Shown piece by piece: positions 15,853-21,064 of a DNA stretch of 21,064 nucleotides. The notes below the pieces were generated by a model. That model searched no databases. It worked only from the letters and a program-made list of their open reading frames with translations, and was not told the origin of the DNA. Location: the NCBI GenBank assembly GCA_025356765.1, contig JANXRO010000190.1:1-21064 (forward strand). Reading direction: 5' to 3'. This DNA is from Hyphomicrobiales bacterium. GTDB taxonomy: Bacteria > Pseudomonadota > Alphaproteobacteria > Rhizobiales > Aestuariivirgaceae. Numbering within the stretch: the first letter of the stretch is position 1; every line of letters begins with the position of its first letter. Position numbers and translations under genes: made by a program.

Positions 15853-16926
15853 TTAGCCCTGTCGAGGGGTTATCCTGTTAAAATGTCCCATCTTCCGGCC
15901 GGGCCTTGCCTCAGCCTTTCCATAAAGATGAAGGCCAACTTGTGCCTGTGCGGCCAGAACCGGCCAATTGCTTGATTCATCACCCAAAAGGTTGGTCATA
16001 ACCACATCAGAATGGCGCCACGTGGTGCCCAAGCTCCAGCCCGCCACGGCTCTCATATGTTGTTCAAACTGGCTAATCAAACAGCCATCCATCGTCCAAT
16101 GGCCAGAATTGTGCACTCTGGGTGCAATTTCGTTGACGTAAAGCACATCATCGCCCACGAAAAATTCAACGCCCATCACGCCGATATAATCCAACGCTTC
16201 GGCCATGCGCTGGGCCACAAACACAGCTTCGATTGCCAGCTCAGCGCTTATCGCTGCGGGCACACTGGATGTATGCAAAATGTGATTGCGATGAACATTT
16301 TCAGCCACATCATAGGCCGCAAAGTGCCCATCAGCACCCCGCGCACAAATGACAGAAACTTCCTTTTTGAAATTTACAAAGCTTTCCAAAATTGACGGGT
16401 GGCCATTCATCATAGCCCATGCCTGAGCAAGATCAGCGGTGGAATTAATTTTTGCTTGGCCCTTGCCATCATAGCCAAAGCGGGTGGTTTTCAAGATTGC
16501 GGGAAGGCCTATTTTCTGTGCGGCCCGTTCCAACTCGGTAAGTGAATTAACCGGGCGAAATTCTGCAGTCATTGCGCCCATATCGCGGGCCAAGGCTTTT
16601 TCCTGCAAGCGATCTTGCGCCACGCCCAAGGCTTTTGAGCCGGGCCTGACAGGAACATACTTTTCCAAAACCGCAACGGCGCTGACGGGAACATTTTCAA
16701 ATTCGTAAGTGACCGCTGAAACGCTTTTGGCAAATTTAAGAAGTGCTGCTTCATCTGAATACTCAGCGATTGTATGGGCCTGAGAAACAGCAAACGCCGG
16801 GCTGTCTTTTTCAGGGGCAAAGATATGGCAATTGAGGCCCAGACGCGCTGCCGCAAGGCAAAGCATGCGGGCCAATTGCCCTCCACCTAAAATTCCAATT
16901 GTTGATCCGGGTGGCAGAGCTTTCAC
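15853..16926 (-). CDS. purK: 5-(carboxyamino)imidazole ribonucleotide synthase
   Basis: With the GTG start at 16926 the protein has 357 residues (E. coli PurK: 355). It is an ATP-grasp enzyme that makes N5-CAIR from AIR, bicarbonate and ATP in purine synthesis, in the cytoplasm. Motifs are IGILGGGQLARML at the N-terminus, the ATP-grasp loop TTRFGYDGKGQ, EVSVICARGADG, and NEIAPRVHNSGHWT near the substrate and metal site. I chose this GTG because it overlaps the purE stop as GTGA and puts the GGGQLARML motif at the usual distance from the start. The frame itself continues 17 codons further into purE to a TTG at 16977, which I reject. It is the last gene of a DUF465-purE-purK transcript. Confidence 0.96.
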   Translation of the reverse strand: MKALPPGSTIGILGGGQLARMLCLAAARLGLNCHIFAPEKDSPAFAVSQAHTIAEYSDEAALLKFAKSVSAVTYEFENVPVSAVAVLEKYVPVRPGSKALGVAQDRLQEKALARDMGAMTAEFRPVNSLTELERAAQKIGLPAILKTTRFGYDGKGQAKINSTADLAQAWAMMNGHPSILESFVNFKKEVSVICARGADGHFAAYDVAENVHRNHILHTSSVPAAISAELAIEAVFVAQRMAEALDYIGVMGVEFFVGDDVLYVNEIAPRVHNSGHWTMDGCLISQFEQHMRAVAGWSLGTTWRHSDVVMTNLLGDESSNWPVLAAQAQVGLHLYGKAEARPGRKMGHFNRITPRQG

Positions 16927-17411
16927 GATTCGTCTTTCGGAACTTGGGCCACCGATGAGGTTTGTTTTTCGCGCCAATCGCTTAAGCGCGCGGCCAAGGC
17001 ACCATCATGCAAAGCCAGAACACTGGCGGCTAACAGCCCAGCGTTGACAGCGCCCGCCTTGCCAATTGCCAAGGTGCCCACTGGAACGCCCGTTGGCATT
17101 TGCACAATCGACAACAGCGAATCTTGGCCAGACAAAGCCTTGGATTCAACGGGAACGCCAAACACTGGCAAAATTGTCATTGCCGCGGCCATGCCGGGCA
17201 AATGTGCAGCGCCCCCTGCACCCGCAATAATCACATGAAAGCCGTTTGCCTTGGCACCTTTGGCAAATTCATAAAGCCTATCTGGTGTGCGATGGGCTGA
17301 TATAATTTTGGCTTCGTAAGCAATGCCCAACACATCCAGAATGTCGGCTGCATGTTTCATCGTGGCCCAATCTGATTGGCTTCCCATGATGATGGCTACG
17401 GGAGTTTTCAA
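16923..17411 (-). CDS. purE: 5-(carboxyamino)imidazole ribonucleotide mutase
   Basis: This 162-residue class I PurE rearranges N5-CAIR to CAIR, the step after PurK. It has GSQSDW (residues 10-15), SAHRTPDR (catalytic His40), IIAGAGGAAHLPGM and the GVPVESKALSG...LSIVQMPTGVPV segment, all typical. The start is TTG at 17411, supported by an AGAGGAAAC ribosome site about 8 bases upstream and by the fit to the family N-terminus. The C-terminal tail after about residue 148 is Ser/Lys-rich and variable. It begins 11 bases after the DUF465 stop and overlaps purK by 4 bases, so the three genes form one operon. Confidence 0.96.
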   Translation of the reverse strand: MKTPVAIIMGSQSDWATMKHAADILDVLGIAYEAKIISAHRTPDRLYEFAKGAKANGFHVIIAGAGGAAHLPGMAAAMTILPVFGVPVESKALSGQDSLLSIVQMPTGVPVGTLAIGKAGAVNAGLLAASVLALHDGALAARLSDWREKQTSSVAQVPKDES

Positions 17412-17422
17412 ATCTGTTTCCT

Positions 17423-17629
17423 CTACGCGATGATATCGGGCAGCAAAATATTCTCAATTTTGCTAATTTGGTCTTTGATCGACAGTTTCATTTTTTTCAA
17501 ACGTTGCAGCTGCAGCGCATCGGCCTTGCCTGAATTTTCAAATACAGCGATGGCAGCATCCAAATCTCGGTGCTGTTGATAGAGGTTTTGCAACCGACCT
17601 CGCATTTGAAGTTCTTGAACTTTGTCCAT
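17423..17629 (-). CDS. DUF465 (YdcH-family) small coiled-coil protein
   Basis: This 68-residue, highly charged helical protein has the DUF465/YdcH pattern: HRDLDAAI, then LQLQRLKKMKLSIKDQISKIE, and it ends LLPDIIA, an ending I recall as common in alphaproteobacterial members beside purE. It probably folds as a helical hairpin. The function of the family is not established. The ATG at 17629 has no strong ribosome site. It is the first gene of the purEK transcript and diverges from a second DUF465 gene 152 bases away. Confidence 0.85.
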   Translation of the reverse strand: MDKVQELQMRGRLQNLYQQHRDLDAAIAVFENSGKADALQLQRLKKMKLSIKDQISKIENILLPDIIA

Positions 17630-17712
17630 TGGGAAAGTGTTAACCTTCGTCGATCGCGCTTTGAAAAATTATCCCTATGCGTAAGTGAAACAATCGACAA
17701 GAGGCAAAATCT

Positions 17713-17769
17713 ATGTCATCATTCTGTTATGGCAATGTGCCTGCGTATGCGTCTGTTTCAAGAACCTAA
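17713..17769 (+). CDS. Possible 18-codon leader reading frame
   Basis: An ATG at 17713 opens an 18-codon frame (MSSFCYGNVPAYASVSRT) that ends at TAA 12 bases before the start of the second DUF465 gene. AAGAGG sits 8 bases upstream of the ATG, a better-than-random ribosome site. The peptide resembles nothing known to me. It could be a leader peptide controlling the next gene, or chance. No attenuator hairpin is apparent between the two. Confidence 0.25.
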   Translation: MSSFCYGNVPAYASVSRT

Positions 17770-17781
17770 AGGGAGATTGGA

Positions 17782-17964
17782 ATGAGCTTAAAAAACCACC
17801 TTAATGAATTGAGCAATAAACACCGCGCTTTGGAAAAAGAGCTCAGCGATGCCATTGCCCATCCGGCCACAACTGATTCGATGTTGGCCGATATCAAGCG
17901 CAGGAAGCTGCGCGTGAAAGACGAAATTACAAAAATCGAAAGAGAAGTTCAACACGCGGCCTGA
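17782..17964 (+). CDS. Second DUF465 (YdcH-family) small protein
   Basis: This 60-residue protein starts with ATG behind a good AGGGAG site. The pattern is HLNELSNKHRALEKELSDAI, then ADIKRRKLRVKDEITKIERE, which is the DUF465 signature with an expected helical-hairpin fold. It is more typical of the broad family than its divergent neighbour at 17423-17629, and the two are clearly different proteins, not a recent duplication. The function is unknown. The stop lies inside the downstream hairpin (17950-17980). Confidence 0.85.
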   Translation: MSLKNHLNELSNKHRALEKELSDAIAHPATTDSMLADIKRRKLRVKDEITKIEREVQHAA

Positions 17965-17980
17965 AAGCCTGCGCGTGTTG
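17950..17980 (+). terminator. Strong hairpin overlapping the DUF465 stop
   Basis: CAACACGCG (17950-17958) pairs perfectly with CGCGTGTTG (17972-17980), with an inner GGC/GCC pair that can extend the stem. The tail is TTGGTT, a weak U tract. It includes the stop codon at 17962-17964. It likely ends transcription of the second DUF465 gene, perhaps inefficiently, ahead of the convergent VOC gene. Confidence 0.6.
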
Positions 17981-18030
17981 TTGGTTAACTTGTGGTCGGC
18001 TGGCTTTGCCAGTGGCATTACAGTGGTGTT

Positions 18031-18420
18031 TTATTTTCTTTGAAGCAAATCCCATTTGTTTCCATAAAGATCAGAAAACACCGCCACTGTTCCATATTCT
18101 TCATGGCGCGGTTCTTCATTGAACTGCACATGCTGCGCAAGCATATGCTTATAATCGTTTGCAAAGTTATCGGTGTTGAGAAAATACGCCACGCGGCCTC
18201 CGGCTGCTTTGCCGATGTGTGAAATTTGCTCGGCGTTGTCGGCCTTTGCCAACAAGAATCGTGCGCCAAAATCAGTGGGTGGGCCCACAACAACCCAACG
18301 CTTTGCGCCACCCAAGGCTTGGTCTTCAAAGAGATTGAAGTTTAAGGCAGAACAAAACCAGGTGATGGCTTCATCATAGTCGTGGACCAAATATGTAACA
18401 TGAGCGATGGTTTTGGGCAT
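18031..18420 (-). CDS. VOC (glyoxalase/bleomycin-resistance fold) protein
   Basis: This 129-residue protein has two beta-alpha-beta-beta-beta units: an N-terminal HVTYLVHDYDEAITWFCSAL segment with a potential metal ligand at His7, and a C-terminal YGTVAVFSDLYGNKWDLLQ segment (109-127). The last motif normally supplies a Glu or His ligand; here it is Asp124. The fold includes glyoxalase I, dioxygenases and resistance proteins, so the substrate cannot be given. The ATG at 18420 has AGG upstream. It is divergent from the 6S RNA promoter, with about 60 bases between starts. Confidence 0.82.
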   Translation of the reverse strand: MPKTIAHVTYLVHDYDEAITWFCSALNFNLFEDQALGGAKRWVVVGPPTDFGARFLLAKADNAEQISHIGKAAGGRVAYFLNTDNFANDYKHMLAQHVQFNEEPRHEEYGTVAVFSDLYGNKWDLLQRK

Positions 18421-18447
18421 TGTGCCTGTTTAACCCATTTACAATTA

Positions 18448-18477
18448 TTGGACAAATGAACAGTCGCATCCTATATA
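18448..18477 (+). promoter_or_regulatory. Promoter of the 6S RNA gene
   Basis: TTGGAC (18448-18453) and TATATA (18472-18477) are separated by 18 bases and end about 6 bases before the first paired base of the 6S closing stem at 18483. Both boxes match a housekeeping sigma factor well, and the spacing predicts transcription starting at the RNA 5' end. This supports the + strand assignment of the RNA. Confidence 0.65.
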
Positions 18478-18482
18478 GAGGA

Positions 18483-18652
18483 TGGCGTTGCTGCTTGGTT
18501 TGTGAGGAACCATTTTTCCCAGGGCCTATAATCGATTTTTGAGGGAGCTGTCCCTGCGCCAGACCGTGGTCTGGTACACACGGCGCCCACCTACGCAAGT
18601 AGGGACCAGGGATCGTCAGTTCCCACGGCTATAGCGGCACGCCACTTTTTTT
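18483..18652 (+). ncRNA. ssrS: 6S RNA
   Basis: This RNA of about 165 bases folds as an interrupted long hairpin, the 6S plan that mimics open promoter DNA and sequesters RNA polymerase holoenzyme. The closing stem pairs 18483-18494 with 18634-18644 (one bulge and a U-G pair that works only on this strand). The second stem pairs 18502-18510 with 18619-18626. The upper arm has CCAGAC/GTCTGG and GCGCC/GGCGC helices; a small CCTAC-GCAA-GTAGG hairpin lies on the 3' side of the bubble. The 5' side of the bubble contains CCTATAATCGAT, comparable to the CCGATATTTCA of E. coli, and the 3' end carries the GCGGCA seen in E. coli. Seven T follow at 18646-18652. The gene lies beside zapA as is usual for 6S, but converges with it. 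Confidence 0.75.
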
Positions 18653-18751
18653 GTCATTTGCCGAAGCTTTTCGTTGAAGGTCTGTAATTTTTGCCGCCAT
18701 CTCCGTGGAAGGTGCTGAGCACGATGTTCAAATCGGCATGACCACAATGTA

Positions 18752-18784
18752 AAGCCCACGAGTGGAATGCTCGCGGGCTTTTTT
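18752..18784 (+). terminator. Intrinsic terminator of an unassigned + strand transcript
   Basis: AAGCCC-A-CGAG (18752-18762) pairs with CTCG-C-GGGCTT (18770-18780), one mismatch, and runs directly into six T (18779-18784). On the minus strand the tail has only three T. It is therefore a + strand terminator, yet no protein gene precedes it; the candidates are read-through from the 6S gene or a separate small RNA in 18653-18784. Confidence 0.7.
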
Positions 18785-18800
18785 ATTTGTGGTTGCTCGG

Positions 18801-18863
18801 TTACTTCATCATCTTATGCATTTTGTGCTTTTTCATCATCATATGCTTTTTCTTATGCATCAT
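18801..18863 (-). CDS. Possible 20-residue Met/His/Lys-only peptide
   Basis: Read on the minus strand, an ATG at 18863 opens 20 codons ending in TAA, coding for eight Met, eight Lys and four His and nothing else. It begins 25 bases after the zapA stop on the same strand. No Shine-Dalgarno site is visible before the ATG, and a GTG three codons upstream is no better. The frame is open back into zapA, in the +1 frame relative to it, through a HHH segment. Met/His-rich peptides can bind copper or other soft metals, but the composition may equally be a by-product of the CAT/ATG inverted and direct repeats at the DNA level. I recognise no family. Confidence 0.3.
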   Translation of the reverse strand: MMHKKKHMMMKKHKMHKMMK

Positions 18864-18884
18864 AAGAAGCACATGATGATGAAA
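18831..18884 (-). repeat. Long inverted repeat downstream of zapA
   Basis: The arms are 18831-18857 and 18861-18884, separated by a 3-base loop. The arms match except for one A/G difference and three extra T in the first arm, so a stem of about 24 bp can form. A related partial copy (TTCATCATC..TATGC..TGCTTTTTC) sits at 18805-18832, which makes the region locally tandem-repeated as well. There is no T tract on either side, so it is not a standard intrinsic terminator. Confidence 0.75.
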
Positions 18885-18888
18885 CAGA

Positions 18889-19245
18889 TCACTCTTCCAT
18901 CGATTTGGCCAAGGCTTCAAGCCTGATTGCGGCGCGATCAAGATGGGTGGTGAGATTTGTCTCAAGTGTTTTCAACTGGGTTTGTGAAACATTGCGGCTT
19001 TCGCGAAGTCCCTGCACTTGCTCTTCCAAAGCTTCAATTTTTTGAATGGCCTCGCTTAAACGATCAGCCACCATCAGGCCGCTCATCACCAACAAGCGAA
19101 TATCACCAATAGAGCCAACGCTTTGTTTGATGCGAGAAACTTCGGTGTCCAGCAACACAGCCAGTTCACGCAGATGCGCTTCCTCGCCATCAGGGCACTG
19201 CATGGTATAGGGGCGATCTGCAACTGTAACGACAACATTTGCCAT
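18889..19245 (-). CDS. zapA: Cell division protein ZapA
   Basis: This 118-residue protein binds and bundles FtsZ filaments at midcell. The N-terminal globular part has the family pattern VVVTVADRPYTMQCPDGEE followed by LRELAVLLDTEVSRIKQ and IGDIRLLVMSGLMVADRL; the rest (about 63-116) is a long coiled coil for dimer and tetramer formation. The ATG at 19245 is 5 bases past the DUF4164 stop, with GGAG inside the end of that gene, so the two are translationally linked. It is a little longer than E. coli ZapA (109). A 6S RNA gene lies downstream, as in many proteobacteria, but points the opposite way here. Confidence 0.93.
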   Translation of the reverse strand: MANVVVTVADRPYTMQCPDGEEAHLRELAVLLDTEVSRIKQSVGSIGDIRLLVMSGLMVADRLSEAIQKIEALEEQVQGLRESRNVSQTQLKTLETNLTTHLDRAAIRLEALAKSMEE

Positions 19246-19250
19246 GCGCT

Positions 19251-19535
19251 TTATGCTCCGCTGTTTGAATGCAGCACAGAGCGAATGCGCCCCATGGCCG
19301 TATCAATCTTGCCAGCGGCTTGTTTGCTGGTATCAACTAATTCGGCTGCTTTTATGCGCACTTGGTCTAACTGTTCATTCAATTTCTGTTGGTCGCGTTG
19401 CACAGATGTGGCGCCCGCTGCCAAAGCTTTCAACTTACGCGTTTCATCAACATGGCTTCGCGTTACCACTTCAAACTGCCCTAAGGCACGTTCAAAGCGA
19501 GCAAAGGCTGCGTCGAGTTTGTTAATATCTGTCAT
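19251..19535 (-). CDS. DUF4164 coiled-coil protein
   Basis: This 94-residue, mostly helical, charged protein shows LDAAFARFERALGQFE near the N-terminus, a run of Lys/Gln/Glu heptads, and a C-terminal IDTAMGRIRSVL segment. It matches the DUF4164 family that accompanies zapA in Hyphomicrobiales. Its position directly before zapA suggests a division-related partner, but a function has not been shown to my knowledge. The ATG at 19535 has a G-rich upstream stretch (GGGG). It is divergent from transketolase, with 192 bases between the starts. Confidence 0.8.
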   Translation of the reverse strand: MTDINKLDAAFARFERALGQFEVVTRSHVDETRKLKALAAGATSVQRDQQKLNEQLDQVRIKAAELVDTSKQAAGKIDTAMGRIRSVLHSNSGA

Positions 19536-19668
19536 AATCGCCCCATCTCACAACTGCTTCCAGCCGATCCGAATTGTCGTTTTAGCACAAGTCCTTGCGG
19601 CGCATAACTGATTCTTTAGCTTGGTGGCATTGTTTAAACCGCTGATATCAGGGTGCCCGCTGAGCTGA

Positions 19669-19696
19669 TTGACAGGCTATTATGCCCTGTTAAGGT
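19669..19696 (+). promoter_or_regulatory. Candidate transketolase promoter
   Basis: TTGACA (19669-19674), a perfect -35 box, is followed after 16 bases by TAAGGT (19691-19696) as a fair -10 box. It would start transcription around 19703, giving a leader of about 25 bases. No operator is recognised in the divergent region. Confidence 0.5.
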
Positions 19697-19727
19697 TGCG
19701 CTAGAAATTAATCACAAGAGGCTTTGA

Positions 19728-21064
19728 ATGTCTGATCTTCATGCAGTTTCCCCACGCACCATGGCCAATGCCATTCGCGCTTTGTCGATGGACGCGGTGC
19801 AAAAGGCCAATTCTGGTCATCCAGGCTTGCCCATGGGGGCTGCTGATGTGGCAACTGCGCTGTTTAAAGATGTTTTGAAGTTTGATGCATCGGCACCGCA
19901 TTGGCCAGACCGTGATCGGTTTGTGCTTTCTGCGGGCCATGGATCAATGTTGCTTTATTCGCTGCTGTATCTCACCGGCTATGCCGATATGACCATCGAC
20001 CAGATTAAAAACTTCCGCCAGTGGGGATCAATCACGGCGGGCCACCCTGAATATGGCCATGCTACTGGCATTGAAACAACCACTGGTCCCTTGGGCCAAG
20101 GCATTGCGACAGCGGTTGGCATGGCCATGGCAGAACGCCATTTGAACGCCCGCTTTGGCGATGAACTTGTGAACCACAAGACTTATGTTCTGTGTGGCGA
20201 TGGATGCTTGATGGAAGGCATTAGCCAGGAAGCCTTGGCACTTGCGGGCCATCTGAAACTGAAAAACCTGATTTTGATGTGGGATGACAACGGCATCACC
20301 ATTGACGGCAAAGTGGGCATGTCGGACAGCACTGATCAATTGATGCGTTTTGCTGCTTCAGGCTGGAACACAAGTTTGGTGGACGGAATGGACCAAGCCG
20401 CTGTTCTTGGTGCTTTGCAAAACGCAAAGAATTCTGAGCGCCCAACTTTGATTGCGTGCAAAACCATCATCGGTTTTGGCGCACCCAATAAACAGGGCAC
20501 CAATGGCGTGCATGGTTCACCTTTGGGCAACGATGAGATTGCCAAAGCCCGCGAAACCTTGGGTTGGCCCTATGCGCCATTTATTGTTCCCAACGAAATT
20601 ATTTCGGCTTGGCGCGCCGTTGGTTCACAAGGCAAGGCCGCGCGCGAAGCATGGGAAGGCCGCTTGAAGGCCCACCCGAAGCGGGCCGAATTTGAACGCA
20701 TCACCAAGGGTGAATTGCCTGCCAACTTAGATACCGCAATTGCGGAATATAAAAAATCAATGGTGGCAACGCCACCATGGGTGGCCACACGCGCTTCTTC
20801 GCAGGCCGCTTTAAATGTGATCAACCCCATTGTGACCGAAACCATGGGCGGCAGCGCAGATTTAACTCATTCCAACAACACAAACTCAAAAGATCAAAAG
20901 TCTTTTAATGCAACCGACTATTCAGGCTCTTATGTGTCTTACGGCATCCGAGAACATGGCATGGCCGCAGCTTTGAACGGCATGGCGCTGCATGGCGGCG
21001 TTATACCTTATGGTGGCACGTTCTTCTGTTTCACAGACTATTGCCGGCCGTCTATTCGCTTGGC
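19728..21064 (+). CDS. tkt: Transketolase (3' end missing)
   Basis: 445 complete codons are visible before the window ends with the frame still open. Transketolase moves two-carbon units between sugar phosphates in the pentose phosphate pathway, using thiamine diphosphate, in the cytoplasm. SGHPGLPMGAADVA carries the catalytic-region His; HATGIETTTGPLGQGIATAVG and GDGCLMEGISQEALALAGHL follow, then the WDDNGITIDG part of the diphosphate-metal motif, and, in the second domain, GGSADLTHSNN and YGIREHGMAAALNGMALHGG. The ATG at 19728 has AGAGG upstream. In many rhizobia tkt is followed by gap, pgk and fba; here pgk and fba lie 15 kb to the left, so the cluster looks split, though gap could lie just outside the window. 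Confidence 0.95.
   Translation, partial: MSDLHAVSPRTMANAIRALSMDAVQKANSGHPGLPMGAADVATALFKDVLKFDASAPHWPDRDRFVLSAGHGSMLLYSLLYLTGYADMTIDQIKNFRQWGSITAGHPEYGHATGIETTTGPLGQGIATAVGMAMAERHLNARFGDELVNHKTYVLCGDGCLMEGISQEALALAGHLKLKNLILMWDDNGITIDGKVGMSDSTDQLMRFAASGWNTSLVDGMDQAAVLGALQNAKNSERPTLIACKTIIGFGAPNKQGTNGVHGSPLGNDEIAKARETLGWPYAPFIVPNEIISAWRAVGSQGKAAREAWEGRLKAHPKRAEFERITKGELPANLDTAIAEYKKSMVATPPWVATRASSQAALNVINPIVTETMGGSADLTHSNNTNSKDQKSFNATDYSGSYVSYGIREHGMAAALNGMALHGGVIPYGGTFFCFTDYCRPSIRL

Noticed and set aside
16927..16977. 17-codon extension of purK into purE
   Set aside because: The GTG at 16926 overlaps the purE stop as GTGA and gives the expected 357-residue protein; the extension would overlap purE further for no reason.
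18527..18532. TATAAT taken as a promoter -10 box
   Set aside because: It has no suitable -35 box at 15-19 bases and lies inside the 6S RNA, in the bubble strand that imitates promoter DNA.
18483..18652. 6S RNA on the minus strand, co-directional with zapA
   Set aside because: The closing stem contains a U-G pair only on the + strand, the T run and promoter boxes are correctly placed only on the + strand, and no promoter is seen for the reverse direction.
18831..18884. The long hairpin as an intrinsic terminator of zapA
   Set aside because: The stem is AT-rich and followed by an A-rich, not T-rich, stretch on the zapA strand.
1..21064. tRNA genes, CRISPR arrays, insertion sequences, prophage or defence genes
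   Set aside because: I looked for cloverleaf ends, regularly spaced repeats, transposase-like proteins and terminal inverted repeats and found none.

Overview
The window looks like chromosomal core DNA of an alphaproteobacterium, most likely an order Hyphomicrobiales (Rhizobiales) member of moderate GC. The pointers are a PF00274-type class I fructose-bisphosphate aldolase in an operon with pgk and a ThiE-like gene, a malic enzyme carrying a phosphotransacetylase domain, a PleC/PdhS-type histidine kinase, a DUF4164-zapA pair beside transketolase, purE-purK preceded by a DUF465 gene, and an Omp25/31-like porin. The genus cannot be named from the sequence alone. I see no mobile element, phage, CRISPR array, tRNA or rRNA.

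Layout. 1-480 is the 3' part of a + strand outer-membrane beta-barrel gene. 594-7495 is a minus-strand block read in the order sensor histidine kinase, pgk, class I aldolase, degenerate ThiE-like protein, Sel1-repeat protein, suhB-type phosphatase. Within it pgk, aldolase, ThiE-like and Sel1 are chained by 4-base start/stop overlaps. pepN (minus) follows and is divergent from glycerate kinase (+). After glycerate kinase come the maeB-type malic enzyme, a YpeA-like acetyltransferase (4-base overlap) and a helix-turn-helix protein with an unrecognised C-terminal half. rpsU, purK, purE and a DUF465 gene lie on the minus strand, and a second DUF465 gene diverges from them. Then come a VOC-family protein (minus), a 6S RNA gene (+), the minus-strand DUF4164-zapA pair, and a truncated transketolase gene (+) running off the right edge.

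How the genes fit together. The metabolic theme is lower glycolysis/gluconeogenesis and C3-C4 exchange: pgk and aldolase, glycerate 2-kinase feeding 2-phosphoglycerate, malic enzyme turning malate into pyruvate, and transketolase for the pentose phosphate pathway. purEK is a housekeeping purine step, ZapA/DUF4164 belong to division, and S21 and 6S RNA belong to translation and transcription. Non-ATG starts are common: TTG for suhB, the kinase, rpsU and purE; GTG for aldolase, glycerate kinase, the acetyltransferase and purK.

The least ordinary parts are a 20-codon minus-strand reading frame just past zapA that encodes only Met, His and Lys and is embedded in a long inverted repeat; a + strand hairpin terminator after the 6S gene with no assigned transcript; a ThiE-fold protein that has lost its catalytic motifs inside the glycolytic operon; an aldolase whose N-terminal phosphate-binding serines are replaced; and a possible 18-codon leader frame before the second DUF465 gene. 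I did not find a clear multi-gene novel system; most of the window is ordinary core genome.
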